From Halorhabdus sp. BNX81 (lineage in GTDB: Archaea > Halobacteriota > Halobacteria > Halobacteriales > Haloarculaceae): a stretch of 64,000 nt of DNA. Location: contig NZ_CP107254.1 in the NCBI RefSeq assembly GCF_029229925.1, forward strand, positions 1,178,001-1,242,000, in the 5' to 3' direction. Below, one piece after another: positions 17,149 to 26,741 of the stretch; within the stretch, counting starts at the first letter, position 1, and every line of letters starts with the position of its first letter. The notes beneath the pieces are model-generated. The model was given only the letters and a program-made list of their open reading frames with translations. It made no database searches and was not told the origin of the DNA. Both the position numbers and the translations under genes were made by a program.

Positions 17149-18063
17149 TCAGGCCGCCTCGTAGACCTGCTCGCGAACCCAGTCGTAGCCCTCGTCCTCG
17201 AGTTGCTCGGCCAGTTCCGGCCCGCCGCTCTCGACGACTTTCCCGTCGAGCATCACGTGGACGTGATCCGGCTCGACGTAATCGAGGATGCGCTGGTAGT
17301 GGGTGATCTGGAGGACACCCGTGCCCTGGTCGTCCCGGAGGGAGTTGATCCCGTTGGCGACGTCCTGCAGACGGTCAATGTCGAGCCCGGAGTCGATCTC
17401 GTCGAGCACCGCGATGTCGGGTTCGAGAATCGCCGCCTGTAGAACCTCGTTTTGCTTTTTCTCGCCGCCGGAGAAGCCGGCGTTGAGATATCGCTCCGCG
17501 AAGGACTCGTCCATGTCGAGTTGTTCCATCTTCTCTTTGAGGAGTTGCTGGAACTCGGCGACGCTGACCTCACCCTCGTCAGCGGGGCCCTCCATCGGCG
17601 AGGTGTCGTAGCCGGCGTCCTCGTCTGCGTCTTCGTCTGCTTCGGCTTCCTCGTCGTCCTCGAAGAGTTCCTCGCGTTCTTCGAGTTTGGCGTTCAAGGC
17701 CGTCCGAAGGAAGTTTACCATCGTCACGCCCTCGATCTCCGCCGGATACTGGAACCCGAGGAAGATGCCGAGTGCGGCACGCTCGTTGGGTTCGAGTTCG
17801 AGCAGGTTCCAGGTCTGTTTGTCTTCCGGGATCTCCTGATCGAACTCGTCACCGTCGAGGTGGATGAGCACTTCCCCTTCGGTCACTTCGTAGGCGGGAT
17901 GGCCGGCGATGACCTTCGCCGTCGTGGATTTCCCACTGCCGTTCGGTCCCATCAGCGCATGAATCTCACCGGCCTCGACGGTCAGGTCGACGCCCTCGAG
18001 AATTCCTTCGCCTCCGTCCTCAGCGACTTTCGCGTGAAGATTGTTGATTTCGAGTGTTGCCAT
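17149..18063 (-). CDS. sufC: Fe-S cluster assembly ATPase SufC
   Basis: A 304-residue ABC-type ATPase of the SufBCD complex. Walker A is GPNGSGKSTT, the signature is FSGGEKKQNEVLQAA, and Walker B is IAVLDEIDSGLDID. HYQRILDYVEPDHVHVM near the end is typical of SufC. An acidic insert of about 40 residues (after KLEEREELF) makes it longer than bacterial SufC at about 250; similar inserts occur in haloarchaea. It is the first gene of the operon. A possible TATA element (GCATTATGGG, minus strand, near 18100) lies 37 nt before the ATG. Confidence 0.95.
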   Translation of the reverse strand: MATLEINNLHAKVAEDGGEGILEGVDLTVEAGEIHALMGPNGSGKSTTAKVIAGHPAYEVTEGEVLIHLDGDEFDQEIPEDKQTWNLLELEPNERAALGIFLGFQYPAEIEGVTMVNFLRTALNAKLEEREELFEDDEEAEADEDADEDAGYDTSPMEGPADEGEVSVAEFQQLLKEKMEQLDMDESFAERYLNAGFSGGEKKQNEVLQAAILEPDIAVLDEIDSGLDIDRLQDVANGINSLRDDQGTGVLQITHYQRILDYVEPDHVHVMLDGKVVESGGPELAEQLEDEGYDWVREQVYEAA

Positions 18064-18237
18064 GTTCTAGGTCAACCGAAAATGGGGCTGTCGTACCCAT
18101 AATGCTTTCGCATGACTACATACTTGCTTTGAGAATCTCCAAAGGAATTTTAACGAAAAACCAAGAACGTGGGCGAAATCCCGCACATGTACGGGACAGA
18201 ATCCGGGCCAATACTGTCTCGGCTTGACCCCAGTGAC

Positions 18238-20952
18238 TCACATATACTGTCCGAGTCCCGTCTGTTCCTGGCCGCTCTTTACTTCCTGCCAGGAAACGCC
18301 CAGCGCCTCGATAACGCGGGCGATCGGGCCTTTGAGTGTTTTCTCCAGCATTTTCTCCCAGTCGACCTCGAACTCCTCGGGGATTTGTTCGGCGACGTCG
18401 AAGCAGATCACGTCCGGGTCACGCTTGAACTCGCCGTAGATGAGATCCCGGGAGGGATCGAGACCACGTTCGTCCTCGATCCGGCGGAAGTACTCGGGAT
18501 GGACCTTCTTGAGGTAGAGCCGTTTCGGCTTGCTGCCCCGCTGGAAGTTCGTCCCCAGGAGCTCGTTGGCGTACTTCGCCCCCCGAACGTGGGCCGTGTC
18601 GGTGTCGTAATTGTTCAGGCGCTTGCCGATCCCGCCGGGGATACCGACGTCCTCGATGTCGACGTTGCCCGCCTGAAAGTCCGCAATCACGTCGTGGAGG
18701 TACTCCGTGACGGCCTCGACGTCGCCCTCGGTGACGATCAGATCCAGAACTTCCTTCTGGACGCGCTTGGTGATCGGTGCGATGTCAGAGCGCTGGTATT
18801 CGAAGCCTGTGATGTCGATGTCGTCGACGTCCTTGCCCTCCTTCCAGACGATGTGGCCCGCATAGCGCTTTTTCTTGCCCGCCTGGAAAAAGCGCCGGTA
18901 GAGCTTCTCGAACTCGATCTGGAACCGATGCTCCTCAGCATTGAGCGTCTCGCTGGCGAACTCGTCGTAGGAGGCGTTGATCGCCTCCTCGATCTCGAAC
19001 GAACGGTCGATGGCGTCCTCGACGGACATGTCCGTCCCCATACTTATCATAACGCTATCAGTATCGCCGTATGTCACGTCGTAGCCGAGATCGTTGACGG
19101 CCGACTCCGTGTACTCGATGACCGCTCGCCCCGTCGCGGTCACGGCCGCCGCGTTGTCCTTGTCGTACAGGCGAAATCGGTCCCACCCCGAAACGCCATA
19201 CAAACTATTCATAATGACCTTGACAGCACCTTGCTGGCGGTCATAGAGCTCATAGTCCTCGGTTCCGGGCTCGTGATCGTTTCGAAGGGCTTTCTTTTCT
19301 TCGCGTTCTGACAACAATTCCTCGACCATTTCACGGACGATCCCGTCGGGTTCCTTCCGGAAGTGCTGGCCGCTAGGGTCCGGTGCACGGAACGTCTCCC
19401 CGTCGAAGGTTTCGGGGTCGACCTTCGTCTCCGGGGATGCGTTAATCGTTACCATGCACATCGGGTAGAGGCTCTTCAGGTCGTGGACACTTACCATCTC
19501 CTTGATGCCGCTGATCGGCTCGAAGACGGCCCCGCCCTCGAACTCCTCGCCGGACTCGACAGTGCCCTTCGAGGGCAGGACAAAGTTCCCGAATGCCTTG
19601 TGCAACACGTACATGTCGACGGCATCGCCCGGCGTCGGGGCGTCCTCGAGTTTGCACCCGACGAAGGTGGCTACCTCCTCGAAAAAGGCGATGATGTCCT
19701 GTTTGCGGTCGAGTTCGACACACAACTCGACGTCACGGAGGTTGTACTCGAGGAGTCGCTCGGGATCCTCTTCCCACAGCGTCCCGATGTCACCCGTATA
19801 CGTCTCCTTCCCCGCGCCGAGTTCCTCCTGGCCGACGTCCTCTAAGCGGTAGGAATCGAGTTCGGTGAACTGCGTCCGCTTGTACGCCCGTAGCAGGTCG
19901 AAGACGACCCGGCCCTTGATGTCCGGGCCTTGCCAGTCGCTCTCCCAGACCTCGTTGACCCGGGAGAGCCGGTTCATGTCGAGGTTTCGGTCGGTCCCCG
20001 GGTCGAGTTCTTGCAAGCGGTCGATGAAATACGGCGCGTCGAAGTCGCCGAAGTTCCAGCCCGTCAGGATGTCCGGATCGGTCTCGTCGATGTATTCGAG
20101 GAACGCTTCGAGCATCCGCTCCTCTTCCTCGAAGACGCGGACATCCGCCTCGAAGTCGTCCTCCAGCGGTTCGTACTGTTCGAGGGCCTCCGGCGGGTCG
20201 ATCCCGACCGGCGAGTCGTACAGCCAGACGACGTACTCGTCGCGATAGGAGTCGTGGCTCGTGAGACAGATGATGGGTTCCTCCCCGTCCTCGGGGAAAC
20301 CCGACCGGTCGTCGACCTCGATGTCGAAGGTGTTGACTCTCGCGTCGGCGTCGTAGTCGATGGCTTCGATCTCATCGTGTGGGATCCGGATCGTTCCGTT
20401 CTCCGTGCGACGATCGGGAACCCGGACGCCGCTGGTGATGTCCTTGTCGATGAGGAGGCGATTCGGGAAGAGAATATCCGCCTCGTAGTGATCGAAGTCG
20501 TCACGGATCTGCCCGACGTCCCGCGGCGTCTGGCCGAAGATCCTGACGAGTTCCTCGCCACGAATGGACTCGTACGGCTCGCCGTTGTCGTCGGTGCGTT
20601 CCCAGCCGGTGACGCTGTCGTAACTCGCGAGTCGGTCCTCGTCGACGTTGTCGGCCGGCGCATAGAAGTAGGGTCGAAACTCATAGACTTGCACGTGGAG
20701 GAGTTCCCGATCCGCGGTGCGTCCGAAAACGTGGACGACGGGATACTCGTCGCTCCCACTCCCCTCGATCGTGTAGTCGACCTGCGTCACCGCGAGTTCG
20801 ACGGTACCGTCGGCCTCGGGGTATCGCCATTCGTCGGCGTCGACGACACTCGCCTCGTGGCCGCCGTTGCCCGCGACTGCACGTGCCTCGGCAGCCGGTC
20901 TGTCGTCGTCGGCGAACGCGCCAAGCCCGCGCTGCTCCCCGGAATCGGTCAT
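18238..20952 (-). CDS. polB: family B DNA-directed DNA polymerase
   Basis: A 904-residue replicative polymerase. The exonuclease Exo I motif is NTFDIEVDD, and NFGDFDAPYF is near Exo II. Polymerase motifs are LKSLYPMCM (A), VIMNSLYGVSG (B) and YGDTDSVMI (C), and KKKRYAG follows. No intein interrupts motifs A, B or C. The C-terminus QTGLGQYM resembles a PCNA-interacting PIP box. ATG 20952 is preferred; the longer frame to 21030 adds unrelated residues. A GGTTTTAGG box (minus strand, about 20979-20987) lies about 30 nt upstream. Confidence 0.95.
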   Translation of the reverse strand: MTDSGEQRGLGAFADDDRPAAEARAVAGNGGHEASVVDADEWRYPEADGTVELAVTQVDYTIEGSGSDEYPVVHVFGRTADRELLHVQVYEFRPYFYAPADNVDEDRLASYDSVTGWERTDDNGEPYESIRGEELVRIFGQTPRDVGQIRDDFDHYEADILFPNRLLIDKDITSGVRVPDRRTENGTIRIPHDEIEAIDYDADARVNTFDIEVDDRSGFPEDGEEPIICLTSHDSYRDEYVVWLYDSPVGIDPPEALEQYEPLEDDFEADVRVFEEEERMLEAFLEYIDETDPDILTGWNFGDFDAPYFIDRLQELDPGTDRNLDMNRLSRVNEVWESDWQGPDIKGRVVFDLLRAYKRTQFTELDSYRLEDVGQEELGAGKETYTGDIGTLWEEDPERLLEYNLRDVELCVELDRKQDIIAFFEEVATFVGCKLEDAPTPGDAVDMYVLHKAFGNFVLPSKGTVESGEEFEGGAVFEPISGIKEMVSVHDLKSLYPMCMVTINASPETKVDPETFDGETFRAPDPSGQHFRKEPDGIVREMVEELLSEREEKKALRNDHEPGTEDYELYDRQQGAVKVIMNSLYGVSGWDRFRLYDKDNAAAVTATGRAVIEYTESAVNDLGYDVTYGDTDSVMISMGTDMSVEDAIDRSFEIEEAINASYDEFASETLNAEEHRFQIEFEKLYRRFFQAGKKKRYAGHIVWKEGKDVDDIDITGFEYQRSDIAPITKRVQKEVLDLIVTEGDVEAVTEYLHDVIADFQAGNVDIEDVGIPGGIGKRLNNYDTDTAHVRGAKYANELLGTNFQRGSKPKRLYLKKVHPEYFRRIEDERGLDPSRDLIYGEFKRDPDVICFDVAEQIPEEFEVDWEKMLEKTLKGPIARVIEALGVSWQEVKSGQEQTGLGQYM

Positions 20953-21047
20953 TGATGGGTTGGTTGCCGGCTGCCTCCCTAAAACCCCCCGGTCGGCCGC
21001 CGCCAGAAGGCTTATGCCACGACATACCATACCAGTTTCCGGTAGCT

Positions 21048-21233
21048 ATGTCGAACCCCGCCAACGGTAGTCGGAACGAGCGTGCGACGACCGACCGGAC
21101 GCCGTCGTTGCCGGCGACGGCAGACACGATTGAGCGATACGAAACCGACGACGGGACGGTAATTTACGATGCAGCAAATCCGATGGCGTGGATCTACAGC
21201 GACGACGCCGAGGCTCTCTCGGACTGCCGGTAG
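21048..21233 (+). CDS. small haloarchaeal protein of unknown function
   Basis: A 61-residue acidic protein. The second half, DTIERYETDDGTVIYDAANPMAWIYSD, has the look of a conserved small haloarchaeal family (DUF7331-like; recalled, not checked). No catalytic motif. It is divergent from polB and 44 nt before a small membrane-protein gene. ATG 21048 fits; the frame open to 20883 crosses the polB start and is not credible. Confidence 0.65.
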   Translation: MSNPANGSRNERATTDRTPSLPATADTIERYETDDGTVIYDAANPMAWIYSDDAEALSDCR

Positions 21234-21277
21234 TCCGGATCGAAGTCGCTTTTAGCGACGCGGTCCCGACGTTGCAT

Positions 21278-21580
21278 GTGGCCGATCGAGATCAGCCTGC
21301 GGCACAAATCGGTGAGAGCGACGGGCGCGCCGAGTCGCCGGCTCCAGGCGTCGACAGTTCCGAGGACGTAGAGGACATCACCGAAGTCGATCCCGAAGTC
21401 CGAAGCCTCTTCTGGCGGCTCGTGGTCGTCCTCAAGGTTGCGATTCCCGTCGTCTCGGTGGGCATCCTCGTCGTCACCTTCACCGACTGGATCCTGATCG
21501 GACTGGTGATCATTGCCGGCGGTTGCATGGTGGGTGCGTATGGACTCGTTCGTTATCGCCGCTATCACCGGACGGAGTGA
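21278..21580 (+). CDS. small membrane protein of unknown function
   Basis: A 100-residue protein with an acidic N-terminal half (DSSEDVEDITEVDPEVRS) and two TM helices (VVVLKVAIPVVSVGILVV, WILIGLVIIAGGCMVGAYG) ending in a basic tail. Function unknown; the arrangement resembles a haloarchaeal DUF7322-type family, from memory. GTG 21278 is chosen because a CTTTTAGCG box lies 26 nt upstream, fitting a leaderless transcript. Longer readings to 21188 overlap the previous gene. Confidence 0.65.
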   Translation: MADRDQPAAQIGESDGRAESPAPGVDSSEDVEDITEVDPEVRSLFWRLVVVLKVAIPVVSVGILVVTFTDWILIGLVIIAGGCMVGAYGLVRYRRYHRTE

Positions 21581-21632
21581 CCGCTGCTGCCGGGAACGGC
21601 AATCACATGTATTCGCAGTCGATACGTCCAGT

Positions 21633-22079
21633 GTGCGCACTGTCGAGGACGAATCGGGATCACGCTACGTTCTTTTGAAGCAATCCACTGATGGATGGCT
21701 CGTCCGGGACCCGGAGACGGGAAACGAAACGTACCGGTCACCGGACTCACTGACTATCGTCGAGGGCCAGTCACCGCTTGCGGTTGCAGCCACGGCCGTT
21801 CCTGAATCGGTCCGGGTGGTGCTGTCCGTGGTCCACGCCGAGCGCGACCTGGGCCTGCTTCTCGAACTCGCTCGCGACGGACCACTGTCTGTCCGGACGC
21901 TTTTAGACCGCTATGAGTACTGTGAGAGCGATCTCCACGGCCGGCTGGCGGAGTTTCGCGTCGCGGGACTGATCGTGGAGGAACGGGTCGCCGGCGAGCG
22001 CGGGTACGCGACGACCCCGGATGCCGAGGAGGCGACCGAACTGCTGACGGGCGAGCAGTTCGTGGCCGACAGCAACTAA
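21633..22079 (+). CDS. predicted HTH protein adjacent to rad50
   Basis: A 148-residue protein. An N-terminal beta-rich part (SRYVLLKQSTDGWLVRDP) precedes a probable winged helix (VRVVLSVVHAERDLGLLLEL, PLSVRTLLDRYEYCESDLHG, LAEFRVAGLIVEERV). Probably DNA-binding; the target is unknown. GTG 21633 is the likely start because the preceding codons are Cys/Arg-rich, unlike a haloarchaeal protein. Its TAA overlaps the rad50 stop tail to tail by 4 bp. Confidence 0.65.
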   Translation: MRTVEDESGSRYVLLKQSTDGWLVRDPETGNETYRSPDSLTIVEGQSPLAVAATAVPESVRVVLSVVHAERDLGLLLELARDGPLSVRTLLDRYEYCESDLHGRLAEFRVAGLIVEERVAGERGYATTPDAEEATELLTGEQFVADSN

Positions 22080-24748
22080 TCAGCCGGCAACTCCGGGCTG
22101 TTGCGACGCTCGACGCGCGAGCGGTTGGTGGTTGCGTCCTTCGCGACGTACACCAGGTCGTCGGCGGCGTCCACCAACTCGTCGTCGTGGCTGACGACCA
22201 CGATCTGCTCGACGCCGATCTCCTCGCGCATGTACTCGATCAACTCCAGCAACTGCGAGACGTGACCGGAATCGAGGAAGACCGTCGGTTCGTCGAGGAT
22301 CAGCGGCGGGGTGGGCGCAGCCCCTTCGATCCCCTCGGCCAGCAGCCGATAAATCGCCGCCCGCAGGCTGAGGTTGAACAGCGCGCGTTCGCCGCCCGAA
22401 AGCTGGTCGGGATCGAGTGCCTCGCCGTCCTTCTGGTAGATCGTGAGGTGGTAGTCCGTCGCAAGTTCGATCCGGTCGTAGGCGTCGTTGTGGTAGACGA
22501 GATCGAACGTGTCGTTGAGCATCCACTCCAAGGTCTCGACGTTGCGCTGGCGCAGTTCCGCCCGGAGTTGTCCGTACATCTCCTGTAACTGCTCGGCCTC
22601 CTCGTAGAGGGACTCCAAATGCTCGACCGTCTCGGCGAGCCCCTCCCGCCGTTCGCGGAGCGATTCGAGTTCCTCGATCTCGTTTTCGATGGCCCCGATG
22701 CGTGCCTGGAGTTCGTCCCGCTGCTCTTCGCGATCGTCGATTTCTTCGACGACTTCTTCGAGATAGGTCTCGGCACGTTTCTTGTCGTCTCGGGCCTCGG
22801 CCAGTCGGTCCTCGTCGATGGCGTCGGCTAGCTCCGAGCGGCGTTCCCGAAGGGTCCCGAGGCGGTCGCGGCGCTCGTCGTTCATTTCGTCGAGTTGCTC
22901 GCGACGCTCCTGACGGGTCTCAATCTCGTCGGTGAGGGCGTCCAGCCGCTCAAAGTCCGCGACGATATCTTCGAGCCCGTCGATCCGATCGGCGAGTTCG
23001 CCACGCCGCTCGTTGCATTCGGCGATGGCCTCCCGGCACTCCTCGGCTTCGTTCTCGGATTCCTCGGCGGACTCGCGGTGCTGTTCGGCCTGGGAATCCA
23101 GTTCGTCGGCTTCAGCCCGAAGTGTTTCGATGCGTTCCTCGGTTTCTTCGATCGAATTCTCGCGTTCCGCGATCAACTCCGCGAGCGTCTCGCGTTTCTC
23201 CAGGAGCCGATCCCGTTCGCTTTCCTGCTCGACCAGTGTCTCGGCACGGTCCAGCCGCGCCTCGACTGACTCGCGGGTCTCCTCTAACTCCTCGCGCTCG
23301 GCCCGAAGGTCGGCCAGCCGTTCGCGATCGTCTTCGAGCGTCTCAACGCGCGGTGCCTCCTCGACGTCCTGGCCACACTCGGGACACTTTCCGGCGTCGA
23401 GTAAGTCCTGGGCCTCCTCGATGTCGCCTTCGAGGGACTCGATCGTCGTTTCGAGCGAGGTCAGATCGCTCTTGACGGCGTCCAGTTCGTCGGCGATTTC
23501 TTCGTGGAACGACTCCGCGTTGCCGAGTTCGACAGGTGCGTCCGTGAACGTCTCCTCGATCGATTCGATCTCGCTGTCCAGTTCTGCGAGCCTCTCTCGG
23601 CGGTCCTCGAGATCAGTGCGTGTTTCTTCGAGGCCCGATTCGAGTTCCTCAGCCTGCTCGCGATTTTCGGCGGCACGCTCCTCGGCGTCAGTGGCGTCTT
23701 CGCGTTCACTCTCGGCGTTCTCACGGTGACGCTGGAGATCGAGACGGTGTTGCTCGATCTCGTCGCGAATCTCGTCGTCGCGTTCTTCGAGGGTATCAAT
23801 CAGGGCATCGACGGCGTCCCGATCCGTGTCACTCGATAACTCGGTCGCGTCGAGCCCGGATTCGATCCGGTCGCTGATTTCCTCGCGGCGGTCCCGGCGA
23901 TCGGATATTTCGTCGCCGAGTGCCTCCCGCTTGCGCTCGGTCGATTCGATCGTTTCAGTCAGCTCTTCGATCTCGCTTTCGATCTCGTCGAGTTCCTCGC
24001 GGCGCTGTTCGTACTCCTCGAGGATCGATTTCGCGTCGTCGAGCGTCTCGCGGGCGGTCTCGCGCTGGTCGTCGTAGCGGTCGAGCTCCTCCCGGATCGT
24101 CGCGAGTGCGCTCTCGGCGGCGTTGAGCTGCTCGTGAAGCTCTTTTTCCTCCTTGGCCTTGATTTGAGATTCCAGCTGAGAGAGGGACTCACGTTTGCCT
24201 TCCAGCACCCGCCCGACGCCGACCCGGGCGTCGCTGGCACGCTTTCGGTAGTCTTCGAGGCGGCCGAGCTGGAGGAGGTCGTCGATCATATCCTGGCGTT
24301 CGCTCGGCGTCGCGTTGATGAGCTTGTTGACCTCGCCCTGGCGGACGTACGCACAGTTGATGAAGGCCTCGTGGTCCATCCTGAGCAGCGACGCGACGCG
24401 CTCGCGAACGTCTCTGGCCCCCTCCACCACGCCGTCAGATTCGTCCAAGACGCATTCGACGGTCGTCGCTCGATCGTCTCGAACGCGGACCCGGCGTTTG
24501 ATGTGGTAGGACTCGCCACCGTGAGCGAACCAGAGTTCGACCGTCGCCTCCTCGGCCCCGATCGTGACGAGTTCGTCCAGGGTTCGATCGAGCGCGCGAG
24601 CGCCATACAGCGCAAAGAAGCAGGCTTCGAGCAGCGATGACTTTCCGCTGCCGTTGACGCCGTGGAAGACCGTCACGCCGCGTTCCAGCCGCAAATCGGC
24701 GTCCGCGTAGCACTTGAAGTGCTCCAACCGGACGCGCTCGAACCTCAC
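22076..24748 (-). CDS. rad50: DNA double-strand break repair ATPase Rad50
   Basis: An 890-residue SMC-like ATPase. Walker A GVNGSGKSSLLEA is near residue 30, two long coiled coils flank the zinc hook CPECGQDVE near residue 450, and the C-terminal lobe has signature LSGGERALFNLSLR, Walker B PLILDEPTVFLD and SHDDELVDAAD. It works with Mre11 in break processing. It overlaps mre11 by 4 nt, so the pair is one operon. It is very rich in Glu and Arg, so most opposite-strand frames are open but spurious. Confidence 0.96.
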   Translation of the reverse strand: MRFERVRLEHFKCYADADLRLERGVTVFHGVNGSGKSSLLEACFFALYGARALDRTLDELVTIGAEEATVELWFAHGGESYHIKRRVRVRDDRATTVECVLDESDGVVEGARDVRERVASLLRMDHEAFINCAYVRQGEVNKLINATPSERQDMIDDLLQLGRLEDYRKRASDARVGVGRVLEGKRESLSQLESQIKAKEEKELHEQLNAAESALATIREELDRYDDQRETARETLDDAKSILEEYEQRREELDEIESEIEELTETIESTERKREALGDEISDRRDRREEISDRIESGLDATELSSDTDRDAVDALIDTLEERDDEIRDEIEQHRLDLQRHRENAESEREDATDAEERAAENREQAEELESGLEETRTDLEDRRERLAELDSEIESIEETFTDAPVELGNAESFHEEIADELDAVKSDLTSLETTIESLEGDIEEAQDLLDAGKCPECGQDVEEAPRVETLEDDRERLADLRAEREELEETRESVEARLDRAETLVEQESERDRLLEKRETLAELIAERENSIEETEERIETLRAEADELDSQAEQHRESAEESENEAEECREAIAECNERRGELADRIDGLEDIVADFERLDALTDEIETRQERREQLDEMNDERRDRLGTLRERRSELADAIDEDRLAEARDDKKRAETYLEEVVEEIDDREEQRDELQARIGAIENEIEELESLRERREGLAETVEHLESLYEEAEQLQEMYGQLRAELRQRNVETLEWMLNDTFDLVYHNDAYDRIELATDYHLTIYQKDGEALDPDQLSGGERALFNLSLRAAIYRLLAEGIEGAAPTPPLILDEPTVFLDSGHVSQLLELIEYMREEIGVEQIVVVSHDDELVDAADDLVYVAKDATTNRSRVERRNSPELPAD

Positions 24749-26154
24749 AGGTACTCACCCATGGTTGCCTGCCCCTCACCGTCGTCTGTTTGCTCGTCGT
24801 TCGGCTGGTTTCCGTCTTTCTCGGTCTGCCCGTCGTTCGGCTGGTCTGGGCCATCTGTCCTCTCGCCGTTGGCTTGCGTATCGTTCGCTTCCGAGCCCTC
24901 CGACTCAGTCCCGTCTTCAGCCGGTGCGTCCGCGATACTGTCGCCAGCCGGCTCGTCGTCGCTGTCGCTGCCCTCTGTGTCGTCGCTGTCGCCGGCTTCC
25001 ATGTTATCCCCGTCGTCGGTTTCCCTGTCGCCTTCGGCCGGCGCGGGTTCGAACTGTTCGGCGTCTCCCTCATCGACCAGTTCACGGACCCTGGATTCGA
25101 CCGAATCGTCGACGTTGGAATCCGCAACTTTGCTGGCCCGAACGACCTCGTCGAGTTCCGACGCGGCGGGACTGAGCCCAAGCTGGTCGATACGGTCGCG
25201 GACGGCGTCGTCGGGGTCTGCGAAACTCACGTCGTAGGCAGCTTCCTCCTCTATTTCGCGGCGGTCGTTGACCCGGGCGACCAGCGCGCCCCGCTCGCGG
25301 GCGAACTCCTCGATCGTGGCCGGCGGGACGCGTTCACCTTCGCCCTCGATGGTGACGATCACCACGGCGTCTTCGAGGTCGTGCTGCCCGACCCGGGTCC
25401 GGACGCGCTCGGTCCCCTCGCCTGCGGCGAGTTCGAGGTCGACGAAAACGAACGGTCGCGTTTCGATTGATCGCCGACGGATGTCGACACCGTCGTCGAA
25501 CGTCACGAGATTGTACCCGCGCGCTTCGCGTTCGCTCGCACTCGCCCGCTCGGTCGACCCACAGTACGTGAGCCAGGTCCCGCCGACTTCGCGTCTGGCT
25601 GGCGTGTGATCGTCGCCGAGTAACATCGCGTCGAAGTCGACCGAGGATCCTTCGAGGATCTCGGTTGCGTCCCAGTCACCGTGAGAGAACGGCTGGAACA
25701 GGCCGTGAGAGACCAGTGCGGCGTGGGACGCGTCGTGCGGTTCGAAGTCGTATTCCAGGTCGTCGCGGGCGGCCCGGGCGACGAAGTCCAGTCCGTAGAA
25801 AGCGGTATCGCCGATGACGGTCGGGTTTTCGTCGAGTCGGATCGCCAACTCCAGCGATTCGAAGAGGTCGAGCCACTGGGCGTCGCGCTTGCCCTCGTGG
25901 TTACCCACGATCGCCAAGAACGGGATATCGGCTGCGTCGAGGTCTCGCAGCGTTCCCAGCGCACCCAAAATGTCCTGCAGCCGGGGGCGTCGATCGTGAA
26001 AGAGGTCGCCAGCGTGGACGACGGCGTCGACATCCGCCTCGATCGCGTCGTCGATCACCTGCTGAAAGGCGGACAGAAAGTCCCCCTGGCGCTCCGGCGA
26101 GTGATACTGCCGGTAGCCAAGATGCGTGTCGCCCGTATGGAGCACCTGCGTCAT
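24745..26154 (-). CDS. mre11: DNA repair exonuclease Mre11
   Basis: A 469-residue nuclease. Phosphoesterase motifs are GDTHLGYRQYHS, HAGDLFHDRRP, GNHEGKRD, ALVSHGLFQPF and LLGDDHTPAR. The GNHD and GHxH forms common elsewhere read GNHE and GDDH here. A middle DNA-capping domain follows. The last 110 residues or so are a low-complexity acidic tail rich in Asp, Glu, Gly and Asn. A CCCTTTAGG box (minus strand, 26178-26186) 28 nt upstream fits a leaderless start. It leads the mre11-rad50 operon. Confidence 0.94.
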   Translation of the reverse strand: MTQVLHTGDTHLGYRQYHSPERQGDFLSAFQQVIDDAIEADVDAVVHAGDLFHDRRPRLQDILGALGTLRDLDAADIPFLAIVGNHEGKRDAQWLDLFESLELAIRLDENPTVIGDTAFYGLDFVARAARDDLEYDFEPHDASHAALVSHGLFQPFSHGDWDATEILEGSSVDFDAMLLGDDHTPARREVGGTWLTYCGSTERASASEREARGYNLVTFDDGVDIRRRSIETRPFVFVDLELAAGEGTERVRTRVGQHDLEDAVVIVTIEGEGERVPPATIEEFARERGALVARVNDRREIEEEAAYDVSFADPDDAVRDRIDQLGLSPAASELDEVVRASKVADSNVDDSVESRVRELVDEGDAEQFEPAPAEGDRETDDGDNMEAGDSDDTEGSDSDDEPAGDSIADAPAEDGTESEGSEANDTQANGERTDGPDQPNDGQTEKDGNQPNDEQTDDGEGQATMGEYL

Positions 26155-26237
26155 TGTGACGTGGTACTCCGCGGGGTCCTAAAGGGATTGCGCGACCGGC
26201 GTGACAGTGAAATGAGGTAAGCAGTGACCGTCGATCG

Positions 26238-26504
26238 TCACTCGATCGCGAGCGAGTAGACGCGCTTGCGAGCGTCCGAAAACGAGAACCGTGACTCGAC
26301 GACGCCGACGTCTTCGAGTCGACTGAGTGCGTACCGGACCGTTCTAGACGGCAGCAGCGTCTCCTCGGAGAGTTGACTCTGTGTCAAACTGCCCTGGTAT
26401 TCGAGGGACTTCGCGACGAGTTTGGCGCTCGGCGGGAGGTCCGACACTGCGTCCCAACCGGGATTCTGTGCTGTCTCGCCCTGTGACGGTTCCGTGATGC
26501 TCAT
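26238..26504 (-). CDS. small MarR/ArsR-like helix-turn-helix protein
   Basis: An 88-residue protein that is nearly all one winged helix: LPPSAKLVAKSLEYQG, LTQSQLSEETLLPSRTVRYA with the recognition helix, and LEDVGVVESRFSFSDARK as wing. Such small HTH proteins are common in haloarchaea. The target is unknown. ATG 26504 is favoured over 26600 because ATTATTACC (minus strand, 26529-26537) sits 29 nt upstream. It lies 84 nt after the mre11 start and could read from its own promoter. Confidence 0.75.
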   Translation of the reverse strand: MSITEPSQGETAQNPGWDAVSDLPPSAKLVAKSLEYQGSLTQSQLSEETLLPSRTVRYALSRLEDVGVVESRFSFSDARKRVYSLAIE

Positions 26505-26741
26505 CGTAACACCTGCTTCTGGATACAGGGTAATAATATTTGTTATTCCTAAATATGCATAGTGAGCATTATCCGGTCGGTCACTCGCCCCTTCTGACAT
26601 CCACCGCTACGGAATCGCAGGTCCGACTGGATCCGTCGAGGGGTGGCGATTTCCTCCGTCAGGCCGTAAATATGCCGTCCCCACCACCCACGTTTGTGCC
26701 GACCCGAAGTCTCTTACCGACCCATCCGCTAGGAGTGAGCA

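Noticed and set aside
18238-20952. An intein in polB.
   Set aside because: The protein is of normal length and motifs A, B and C are uninterrupted.
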